From: Candidatus Aenigmatarchaeota archaeon
GTDB taxonomy: Archaea; Aenigmatarchaeota; Aenigmatarchaeia; DAOWOJ01
NCBI GenBank assembly: GCA_030642125.1
Contig: DAOWOJ010000003.1
Location: forward strand, 1-12,259
Reading direction: 5' to 3'
DNA: 12,259 nt
Position numbers and translations under genes: made by a program. Positions 7,293 through 12,259 of this stretch are shown here, one piece after another. Below the pieces are notes generated by a model. It saw only the letters and a program-made list of their open reading frames with translations. It was not told the origin of the DNA and ran no database searches. Positions within the stretch are counted from its first letter, which is position 1. Each line of letters opens with the position of its first letter.

Positions 7293-7875
7293 TTTTTCTA
7301 TTAAGTATTTTTTTTGTTATTTTAATTGCATTTTTATTCATTTCATTCATAGTCATATCACTAGTGTCTAATATTTCATCGTATATACTTGTATCAAGAA
7401 TATCAATATCATATAATTTTTTATATCTTTTAATATCCTCATTGTCTCTAATGTGATTTTTTTTCAATGCGGTTTCAAAAGTTAAATTGTCTCTACCAGC
7501 TGTTCTGCGCGCTCTTACATTTTGTGAGCAAACAAAAAACAATTTACAATCAGAATATTCTCCAGATATCCATGCAGCCAATCTCCCATCCAACACACAA
7601 TTACCTTTCATCGCTAACATAAGAAGCCTCTTATCACTTTCATAATCTATTTCTGGCTCAACAATAGAAGAAAAATCTTCTAATGAAATTTTATTATGTA
7701 TTGCAAAATCTCTAATAATATATCCAATATTCACATATTTTAAATTTAATGCTTTTGCAATAGATTTTGCAGAAGTCGATTTTCCACTACCAGAAATTCC
7801 AGAAACTGTGACGCATGGTCCAATCTTCTTAATTTTCAAATTATTTAATTTACTTATCACTTTTGTTAGATTCAT
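7282..7875 (-). CDS. cmk: Cytidylate kinase, archaeal type
   Basis: Phosphorylates CMP/dCMP to the diphosphates with ATP, in pyrimidine nucleotide salvage and supply. The Walker A loop is GISGSGKST (26-34). The following segment (NIGYIIRDFAIHNKISLEDFS, about 49-69) and LDGRLAAWI (95-103) match the CMP-binding part of archaeal Cmk. The LID-like region runs through RARRTAGRDN to YKKLYDIDILDTSIYDEILDTS (about 121-172), a signature of archaeal Cmk. The N-terminus is about 15 residues longer than is usual before the P-loop; an alternative TTG at 7839 or GTG at 7860 could be the true start. From the ATG at 7875 it overlaps the upstream nucleotidyltransferase gene by 26 bp, suggesting translational coupling. 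Archaea usually carry cmk in the ribosomal supercluster near eL34, eL14 and truB; here those are absent. Confidence 0.9.
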   Translation of the reverse strand: MNLTKVISKLNNLKIKKIGPCVTVSGISGSGKSTSAKSIAKALNLKYVNIGYIIRDFAIHNKISLEDFSSIVEPEIDYESDKRLLMLAMKGNCVLDGRLAAWISGEYSDCKLFFVCSQNVRARRTAGRDNLTFETALKKNHIRDNEDIKRYKKLYDIDILDTSIYDEILDTSDMTMNEMNKNAIKITKKILNRKIKI

Positions 7876-8974
7876 GTTTTCTCAAATTCTTACTTACAAA
7901 CTGTATATACTTCCTAACATCTTCCCTATCTACATACACATCTCTATCGTTTATTTTGTCAGATTTTCCTTTCTCTACATACCTCTTAGAATAACGCAAT
8001 CTTTTGAATAAATCCAAATATTCTTTTGGAACAATTTCAGATTTTATCAAATATTTATTGAAATTGAAAAGAAATCTCTCAGGTTTATTTGATATATTCA
8101 TATTCTTTGTTAGAAGATAAGTAGTCTTAACAAAAACATTATAATTTTTTAAAATTGTATTTTCTTTTTTCTTTTTTTCCATAACAGACAACAAAAGTTC
8201 CATTCTGTTAACAAATTTTTTACCAATTACAAGCCATTTATCTACATTTGCACCACTCATACTCTGAATTTCTTTGTGTTCTATTTTTTTTAATAAATCT
8301 ATGATATCTTTTAATTGATCAGCATATTTACGTTCTAATAACTTAGGTGTAACCAAAAATTTTTTGACAACATCAAATGCTTTTTTAGGTTTTGGTGGAT
8401 GTACTCCAATGAACATTAAAACAGCTTGAACAGAATTCAACATAGCATAATAAACATCCTCTATCATATACATTTTAGCCGCATTTGCTCTTCTCAATCT
8501 TTTCGGAGAACTCGCCATAAAAGAATCTATGGATTCACTTGTAAATTGAATATTTCCTGATAATAAGAGTCTCTTAATAGGAGAAAAAAATCCTGTATCA
8601 TAGATTGCTATTCCGTCCCTTATGAAATTAAAAATCAATGGATGTGATATTCTAACCATATTCATATATTCTGTTAATGTATAACATGGCTGAATAGTCA
8701 AATCTTTAGATATACTTTTAGCTATACTTGACATATCATCGTCAATTTTTCTGCTTGCATCTTTTGTTAACTTATTCTTAGTATCATCAATTATAATAAA
8801 AATATCAATATCAGATTCTTTTTTAGCTTCACCTGTTGCAACAGAACCTATAAGAACAACGGATTTTATGATGTCTTTATGTTTTTTCAATGCTTGCTCA
8901 GTAAATGTTTTAACGATACTGAAAACTTCTTCTTTCTTAGTATTAACTTTATTTTTTTCATTTTTTTTCTTCAT
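7850..8974 (-). CDS. Nucleotidyltransferase domain fused to a HEPN-like helical region
   Basis: The N-terminal domain (about residues 15-125) is a polymerase-beta-like minimal nucleotidyltransferase: the motif GS(x10)DxD is seen as GSVATGEAKKESDID (43-57), with Asp55 and Asp57 as the metal ligands. A third acidic residue should lie on a later strand, but I cannot place it securely. The remaining 250 residues are helical. Residues 155-205 (ANAAKMYMIEDVYYAMLNSVQAVLMFIGVHPPKP) resemble the HEPN-like helices fused to nucleotidyltransferases in uncultured archaea. A classical HEPN RNase R(x4-6)H motif is not obvious. A charged region (about 325-374) follows. The substrate is unknown: MNT/HEPN pairs act in toxin-antitoxin systems, but this single-chain form in a housekeeping cluster need not. 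The start overlaps the HIT gene by 17 bp and the stop overlaps cmk by 26 bp, so HIT, this gene and cmk form one operon. Confidence 0.85.
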   Translation of the reverse strand: MKKKNEKNKVNTKKEEVFSIVKTFTEQALKKHKDIIKSVVLIGSVATGEAKKESDIDIFIIIDDTKNKLTKDASRKIDDDMSSIAKSISKDLTIQPCYTLTEYMNMVRISHPLIFNFIRDGIAIYDTGFFSPIKRLLLSGNIQFTSESIDSFMASSPKRLRRANAAKMYMIEDVYYAMLNSVQAVLMFIGVHPPKPKKAFDVVKKFLVTPKLLERKYADQLKDIIDLLKKIEHKEIQSMSGANVDKWLVIGKKFVNRMELLLSVMEKKKKENTILKNYNVFVKTTYLLTKNMNISNKPERFLFNFNKYLIKSEIVPKEYLDLFKRLRYSKRYVEKGKSDKINDRDVYVDREDVRKYIQFVSKNLRKHESNKSDK

Positions 8975-9500
8975 TCAAAACATCTTTCAAATGTAATTTA
9001 AGAATCTCGTAAATTTCATCAATGGATTCTCCCATAACCTTTGTTTTATCAACAACTTCCATAAATCCAGTTTCTCTGATATATCTAGGCACTATATGAA
9101 TATGTAAATGATCAATACTCTCACCAGCTATAAACCCTAAATTAATACCTATATTAAAACCTCCAGGATCTAATGAAACTCTCAATAATTTAATTGCAAT
9201 AGAAACTCCTTTTGTCATATGTGATAGTTCAGATTCATTCAACTCATATATTTCCCTAACATGTCTTACCGGAACAACTTCTAAATGTCCCTTATTATAT
9301 GGAAATATATTCATTATGAGCATAACAAAATCGTTTTTATATAAAACTTTCTTTAGAACGTTAGGATCATCATTCGCTATCATACAAAATATACATTTTC
9401 CAGCACCGAATTTAGGTTTATATTTCGTTCTAGCTGGAGCAACTAAATACGATTTATAATGCTTCTCTTTAATCATTTTACCATTAACAATTTGTTTCAT
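8958..9500 (-). CDS. HIT family nucleotide hydrolase/transferase
   Basis: HIT proteins hydrolyse or transfer nucleotides through a histidine triad; Ap4A-type dinucleotides and nucleoside phosphoramidates are common substrates. The triad is HLHIHIVPR (131-139), with His131, His133 and His135; the central one is His133. A CIFC pair (36-39) near the N-terminus fits the zinc-binding CxxC of many HIT proteins. NIFPYNKGHLEVVPVRH (64-80) is the second conserved block. Residues 141-177 form a helical tail like that of Ap4A phosphorylase/hydrolase-type HIT proteins. I chose the ATG at 9500 (180 aa) over the GTG at 9512 because GGAAG lies about 7 nt before the ATG and would be covered by the longer start. 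The first gene of the HIT-nucleotidyltransferase-cmk operon, it lies 154 bp from the preceding ORF. Family certain; substrate not assigned. Confidence 0.93.
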   Translation of the reverse strand: MKQIVNGKMIKEKHYKSYLVAPARTKYKPKFGAGKCIFCMIANDDPNVLKKVLYKNDFVMLIMNIFPYNKGHLEVVPVRHVREIYELNESELSHMTKGVSIAIKLLRVSLDPGGFNIGINLGFIAGESIDHLHIHIVPRYIRETGFMEVVDKTKVMGESIDEIYEILKLHLKDVLNEEKK

Positions 9501-9518
9501 CGTATCTTCCACAACAAT

Positions 9519-9549
9519 AATAATATTATGTTTTTAATGCAATATTATT
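9519..9549. repeat. Perfect 9-bp inverted repeat upstream of the HIT gene
   Basis: AATAATATT (9519-9527) and AATATTATT (9541-9549) are exact reverse complements separated by 13 nt. It lies 19-49 nt before the HIT ATG, where a TATA box or operator would be. All 9 pairs are A-T, so chance is a serious alternative in DNA of this composition. Confidence 0.35.
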
Positions 9550-9654
9550 TAAATTGATTTTAATTATAATAATAAACTATATGTTTTATTTGATAAATAA
9601 ATTAAAAATGTTAACAACAATAAAAATCATTGAACAATTGATTTGAATCTATGA

Positions 9655-9945
9655 TTATTCATATTTAGCTGAATAGTGTTCTGGTAAATCATTATCTATT
9701 TTGGTGTCTTTTTGTTTATCTATTATATTTTTAACATTGTTTATATCTGGATTAAATATTGTATCTTTTTCTTCTTGTTTATTTTCTTCTGGTTTGTTTT
9801 CTTCGTTTTTTTTAACATAGCCAGGTTCTTTAATATATTCATCACGTTTATTGCCTTCTTCATATCTATTTTTTTCATCATTATTTTTATATGTAGAACA
9901 ATCTGAGTTATCCTTAAATTTTTCACTTATTTTGCCACTACTCAT
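9655..9945 (-). CDS. Hypothetical charged low-complexity protein, 96 aa (doubtful)
   Basis: I do not recognise this ORF. More than half the residues are Lys, Glu, Asp, Asn or Gln, with almost no hydrophobic core, so any product would be intrinsically disordered. It has clusters of Glu-Glu-Asn-Lys type (about residues 45-60). No signal peptide or membrane segment is seen. It begins with an ATG after AAAAAAG and has no convincing Shine-Dalgarno sequence. It lies alone between uL18 (343 bp upstream) and HIT (154 bp downstream). Two shorter overlapping ORFs in other frames show how permissive the composition is here. It may be a real, fast-evolving small protein, or chance. Confidence 0.45.
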   Translation of the reverse strand: MSSGKISEKFKDNSDCSTYKNNDEKNRYEEGNKRDEYIKEPGYVKKNEENKPEENKQEEKDTIFNPDINNVKNIIDKQKDTKIDNDLPEHYSAKYE

Positions 9946-10288
9946 CTTTTTTACATTTTTACTGAGAGTTATTATTCGTATTATTATTCACCACACAATT
10001 ATTTTATCATATTAGAAATATCGAACAGTAAATGATATTATACATGATAATATAAGTATAACGTTTTTTAAAAATTTTGTTCAATACAAAAATATTATCT
10101 AAAAATATTAAAATTATAAATAAACTACTATATAGAAATCCATGATTAAAAGAACAAATCAATCATTTGCTATCATGTATTTACATTATATTTCATTGTA
10201 TAATACAACATATTGGGCTTAAAATGCGAAAAATGAAAATACTGATACAAATTTTACCTAATATTCATTTTGATTGAACAATTAAAAA
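9946..10288. other. 343-bp gap in the ribosomal operon, no gene recognised
   Basis: This AT-rich stretch follows the uL18 stop, where uS5 would normally start. I see no remnant of uS5, no tRNA and no supported ORF; the best plus-strand frame is only 26 codons (from 10142). On the minus strand it contains T-rich runs (for example around 10228-10236 and 10278-10282) that could terminate the ribosomal transcript. A perfect 7-bp inverted repeat, ATATTAT/ATAATAT, with a 5-nt loop sits at 10035-10053. Confidence 0.6.
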
Positions 10289-10771
10289 TTATGTTTTACT
10301 TATTTTTTCTTTAACTTTTTCAAATTCTATTGAAACTTCATCTGATATATGCTTCCCATGTATTCTATCATCTGAAGGTAATATATCGACAGAACAAGGG
10401 ATTTTCAATCCTGAATCTAAACAACCCTTCAAACAACCATAAAGTCTAGAATTCTTAACAGAAAGAAATCTGCCAATATCCAATGGCATTTCCTGTCCTA
10501 AAAATTTTTCATTAGCTACTTTTTTTCCTAAAATTAATCCAGTTAAATAAGCAGAAGGAATGTTTTTACAAGAAAATTTCCATCCAAATTTTTTTAATTC
10601 TTTACTATTGGATTCAGCTAAAGTTATGTCGCCCTTTTCATTATATTTAATTATCTGAGATATTATGTATTTATTGCTTCTTCTAATTACTAACCTAGAT
10701 TTATTGGCATTGCTTAACAACTTAAGTCTTTTTTTATAATCTGTCTTATTTTCCATTCTTCTTCTCATCAT
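10289..10771 (-). CDS. rpl18: Large-subunit ribosomal protein uL18 (L18), archaeal form, short
   Basis: Binds 5S rRNA together with uL5 in the central protuberance of the large subunit. The N-terminus RRRMENKTDYKKRLKLL (3-19) and RLVIRRSNKYIISQII (26-41) are the conserved rRNA-binding start. PSAYLTGLILGKK (73-85), DIGRFLS, RLYGCLKGCLDSGLKIP and ILPSDDRIHGKHI (131-143) complete the archaeal pattern. At 160 residues it is shorter than most archaeal L18 (about 190-200), lacking much of the C-terminal tail. The start overlaps the eL19 stop as ATGATG; either ATG (10771 or 10768) could be used. A GTGAGAAA ribosome-binding stretch lies inside the eL19 end. In archaea uS5 normally follows directly; here it does not. 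Confidence 0.94.
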   Translation of the reverse strand: MMRRRMENKTDYKKRLKLLSNANKSRLVIRRSNKYIISQIIKYNEKGDITLAESNSKELKKFGWKFSCKNIPSAYLTGLILGKKVANEKFLGQEMPLDIGRFLSVKNSRLYGCLKGCLDSGLKIPCSVDILPSDDRIHGKHISDEVSIEFEKVKEKISKT

Positions 10772-11217
10772 TTTTTCTCACTCAACAATTCATGTTCTTT
10801 CAAATAAAGTTTTAAATGTCTTTTAGACCTAAAAAAACCACCACTAGATTTATTATATAGATTTCTATAAATATTTATCTTAATTGCGTTACTCGACCGC
10901 ATTCTTTTCAACTCTGCTCTCAGAGCCCTTATTTTTTTCATCCACTTTAACTTTTTTGGTTCTCTTGTTTTTTTTGTTCCTTTCCTGCTTCCTATTCCCT
11001 TTCTTCTTCCTTTAGCTTTCTGCAATGCAATTTTTCTTGCCCTAGACCTTGATACGCCTTGTTTTCTTATAGCTTTTATAGTCCCATTATTTATAAGTTT
11101 TTTAACATCAGATCTAGTCATCACTTCGTCCATATCAGCTATCTTTAGTGGATCAATTTTAATGGCATTTGATCCTCTTTTCAAAATCTTAGCAGCCATT
11201 CTTTTTTGCCTAATCAT
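10768..11217 (-). CDS. rpl19e: Large-subunit ribosomal protein eL19 (L19e)
   Basis: An archaeal/eukaryotic-specific large-subunit protein that helps form bridges to the small subunit. The pattern QKRMAAKILKRG, then GTIKAIRKQGVSRSRARKIALQKAKGRRKGIGSRKGTKKTREPKK, is the diagnostic very basic core. The C-terminal helix is rich in Arg/Lys and ends LLSEKK. I preferred the ATG at 11217 (149 aa, matching the usual ~150) because GTGATG (11224-11229) is well spaced before it. An earlier ATG at 11226, overlapping the eL32 stop as TGATG, would add three residues. Its stop overlaps the uL18 start. It is part of the spc ribosomal operon. Confidence 0.96.
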   Translation of the reverse strand: MIRQKRMAAKILKRGSNAIKIDPLKIADMDEVMTRSDVKKLINNGTIKAIRKQGVSRSRARKIALQKAKGRRKGIGSRKGTKKTREPKKLKWMKKIRALRAELKRMRSSNAIKINIYRNLYNKSSGGFFRSKRHLKLYLKEHELLSEKK

Positions 11218-11223
11218 AATTAA

Positions 11224-11229
11224 CATCAC
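11224..11229 (-). promoter_or_regulatory. Ribosome-binding site inside the eL32 stop, for eL19
   Basis: GTGATG on the minus strand contains the GTGAT anti-16S sequence 6 nt before the ATG at 11217. It also contains the alternative ATG (11226-11224), which overlaps the eL32 TGA, so it could serve as either signal or start. Confidence 0.45.
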
Positions 11230-11555
11230 ACTTTCCAATTTAAAATTTTAATCTTTAATTCTCTTGCCTTTGTGACTATATCTATCTTCTTTTTGTTTCC
11301 AACAGTTCCAGATATTCGTATAGCCTTTCCATTAACATCTTTCAAATCCATCAAATTATAAACCATTTTTTCCTTAAATCCAGAAGGATGCATTCCTCTT
11401 TCATTTTTTGGAGATCTGCAACCAACACAAACTAATCTACTCTTTCCTTTTTCATGCTTTCTCATCTTGCTTTGTCTTCCCTTTGGCCTTCGCCATTTGT
11501 TTTTAACTCTTTTTAGGAATTTATTTCCTTGTCTGTGAAATTTACTATCTTTCAT
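11226..11555 (-). CDS. rpl32e: Large-subunit ribosomal protein eL32 (L32e)
   Basis: An archaeal/eukaryotic-specific large-subunit protein on the outer surface. The conserved start FHRQGNKFLKRVKNKWRRPKG (with Arg-Gln and WRRPRG-like motif) and RQSKMRKHEKGK identify it, followed by GCRSPKNERGMHPSGFKEKMVYNLMDL, which is the family signature. From the ATG at 11555 the protein is 109 aa, shorter than most archaeal L32e (about 125-140), mainly by a reduced N-terminus. I chose this ATG because it starts just after the uL6 stop (TGATATG) with GAGG 7 nt before it (11563-11566). Upstream in-frame ATGs at 11597 and 11573 lie inside uL6. Its stop overlaps the possible eL19 start. Confidence 0.95.
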   Translation of the reverse strand: MKDSKFHRQGNKFLKRVKNKWRRPKGRQSKMRKHEKGKSRLVCVGCRSPKNERGMHPSGFKEKMVYNLMDLKDVNGKAIRISGTVGNKKKIDIVTKARELKIKILNWKV

Positions 11556-11556
11556 A

Positions 11557-12087
11557 TCAAATCCTCTTTCCATTACGTGAAAATAAAAATATTCCATCTT
11601 GGAAATTTCTTCTATCTCTTCCGCTTATTCTGGTTAATTTTTCTATATCTGCACTCATTTGTCCAACTTTTTCTTTATCAATTCCATTAACTAACACTTT
11701 ATTGTCAGAAACACTAACTTTCACATCGCTAGGTATCGAAACACTTCTAATATTTTTTTCACCAAAAAAATTTTGGATATTTAATTTGCCTTTGTCAACC
11801 TTAACAGACATTGGAAAATGCAAATAAACAATTCTCAATTCATACTCAAAGCCAGTAGTTGCTCCATTTATCATATTATTTAAATGTGCAATCCAAGTAC
11901 CAGTCAAAGCTTTCTGCTTTCTTTTGCTTGAAAGTTTATTGATGATTAATTCATTATTTTTTTTTTCTACTTTCAAGAACGGATCTTTAAAATCTCTTCT
12001 TAATTCACCAAGATCTCCTTTAATACAAACCTCATAATTGTTTATATTTACTACTACATTATCTGGAATCTCTATGTTTCTTTTCAT
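11557..12087 (-). CDS. rpl6: Large-subunit ribosomal protein uL6 (L6)
   Basis: Binds near the factor-binding region (sarcin-ricin loop side) of 23S rRNA. The protein has two similar alpha/beta domains. Archaeal landmarks seen are GDLGELRRDFKDPF early on, then GTWIAHLNNMINGATTGFEYELRIVYLHFP in the middle, followed by NFFGEK, and near the end GIDKEKVGQMSADIEKLTRISGRDRRNFQDGIFL. Most archaea read GQTAANIE where this has GQMSADIE. From the ATG at 12087 the protein is 176 aa, normal for archaea. That start is supported by AAGTGAT (12092-12098) 4 nt before it, overlapping the uS8 stop; the GTG at 12096 lies inside that site and is unlikely. Confidence 0.97.
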   Translation of the reverse strand: MKRNIEIPDNVVVNINNYEVCIKGDLGELRRDFKDPFLKVEKKNNELIINKLSSKRKQKALTGTWIAHLNNMINGATTGFEYELRIVYLHFPMSVKVDKGKLNIQNFFGEKNIRSVSIPSDVKVSVSDNKVLVNGIDKEKVGQMSADIEKLTRISGRDRRNFQDGIFLFSRNGKRI

Positions 12088-12091
12088 GAAT

Positions 12092-12098
12092 ATCACTT
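12092..12098 (-). promoter_or_regulatory. Shine-Dalgarno site of uL6, overlapping the uS8 stop
   Basis: AAGTGAT on the minus strand begins within the TAA of uS8 (12097-12099) and ends 4 nt before the uL6 ATG at 12087. It couples translation of the two genes and decides the uL6 start. Confidence 0.65.
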
Positions 12099-12259
12099 AA
12101 TAAATATATGAAATTAGAACTCCTCCAATACCAATCTTCTTCGCATTTCTATGATCCATTAAACCACTAGAAGTTGATATTATTAAATATCCTATATTCC
12201 TAGAAGGAAGATATCTACGTTCCCATTTCTCGAATTCGTCCTTTTTAACATGAAATCTA
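12097..12259 (-). CDS. rps8: Small-subunit ribosomal protein uS8 (S8), partial C-terminal 53 aa
   Basis: Binds 16S rRNA in the central domain during 30S assembly. The gene enters from the right edge; I translated it by hand. The 53 visible residues begin RFHVKKDEFEKWERRYLPSR and continue through LIISTSSGLMDHRNAKKIGIGGVLISYIY. This is the conserved C-terminal domain, including the STS(x)G(x)M(x)H(x)A segment and the GIGG(x)L turn. The ending VLISYIY is typical of archaeal S8. It is followed, as usual in archaea, by uL6 with 9 nt between stop and start. Confidence 0.96.
   Translation of the reverse strand, partial: RFHVKKDEFEKWERRYLPSRNIGYLIISTSSGLMDHRNAKKIGIGGVLISYIY

Noticed and set aside
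7850..8974. Toxin-antitoxin (MNT/HEPN) system
   Set aside because: Both parts are in one chain, no clear HEPN RNase motif was found, and the gene is embedded in a nucleotide-metabolism operon, so a toxin-antitoxin call would be overreach.
9712..9906. Plus-strand Phe/Ile-rich 64-codon frame that could look like a membrane protein
   Set aside because: It is the complement of the Lys/Glu/Asn-rich minus-strand ORF, whose codons automatically read as Phe/Ile/Leu on the other strand.
10035..10053. Seven-bp inverted repeat with 5-nt loop as a terminator or operator
   Set aside because: Only A-T pairs, short, and not followed by a distinctive T-run in either direction; reported only within the gap description.
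10142..10222. A 26-codon plus-strand ORF in the ribosomal operon gap
   Set aside because: It is very short, has no ribosome-binding site and no recognisable features; such frames are expected by chance.

Overview
The window is AT-rich (roughly a quarter to a third G+C by eye), gene-dense and clearly archaeal. It carries archaeal/eukaryotic-type ribosomal proteins (eL32, eL19, and uL18, uL6, uS8 in their archaeal forms), a methanogen-like prolyl-tRNA synthetase, an archaeal-length triosephosphate isomerase (224 aa), an archaeal CMP kinase, and O-phosphoseryl-tRNA synthetase (SepRS), the first enzyme of tRNA-dependent cysteine synthesis. Several ribosomal proteins look short for archaea (uL18 160 aa, eL32 109 aa), genes overlap or abut, and a nucleotidyltransferase-HEPN-like fusion is present. 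Together these suggest a small-genome, DPANN-like uncultured archaeon. An AT-rich euryarchaeal lineage cannot be excluded from sequence alone.

Layout, left to right. Minus strand: the N-terminal part of ProRS (running off the left edge), a 388-aa MFS transporter, and a double-SIS sugar-phosphate isomerase-like protein. A 41-bp divergent promoter region at 3556-3596 separates these from a plus-strand block: triosephosphate isomerase, SepRS, a 72-aa two-helix membrane protein and the cell-division GTPase FtsZ. FtsZ converges on, and overlaps by 11 bp, a minus-strand block that fills the rest of the window. In transcription order (right to left) that block is uS8 (partial), uL6, eL32, eL19, uL18, a 343-bp gap, a doubtful 96-aa charged low-complexity ORF, a HIT protein, the nucleotidyltransferase fusion and CMP kinase.

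The ribosomal part is a segment of the archaeal spc operon with the usual S8-L6-L32e-L19e-L18 order and stop/start overlaps. It breaks after uL18: uS5, uL30, uL15 and SecY do not follow in this window. CMP kinase, normally further down the same supercluster, instead sits beyond HIT and nucleotidyltransferase genes.

Most noteworthy are: (i) a Tyr in the GTP-binding signature loop of FtsZ (GGGTYTG instead of GGGTGTG), with the catalytic T7 loop intact; (ii) SepRS in what looks like a reduced archaeal genome, with a Ser-to-Thr change in the phosphoserine pocket; (iii) the interrupted ribosomal operon; and (iv) an unrecognised small membrane protein between SepRS and FtsZ. No mobile element, CRISPR array, tRNA or rRNA gene was recognised.
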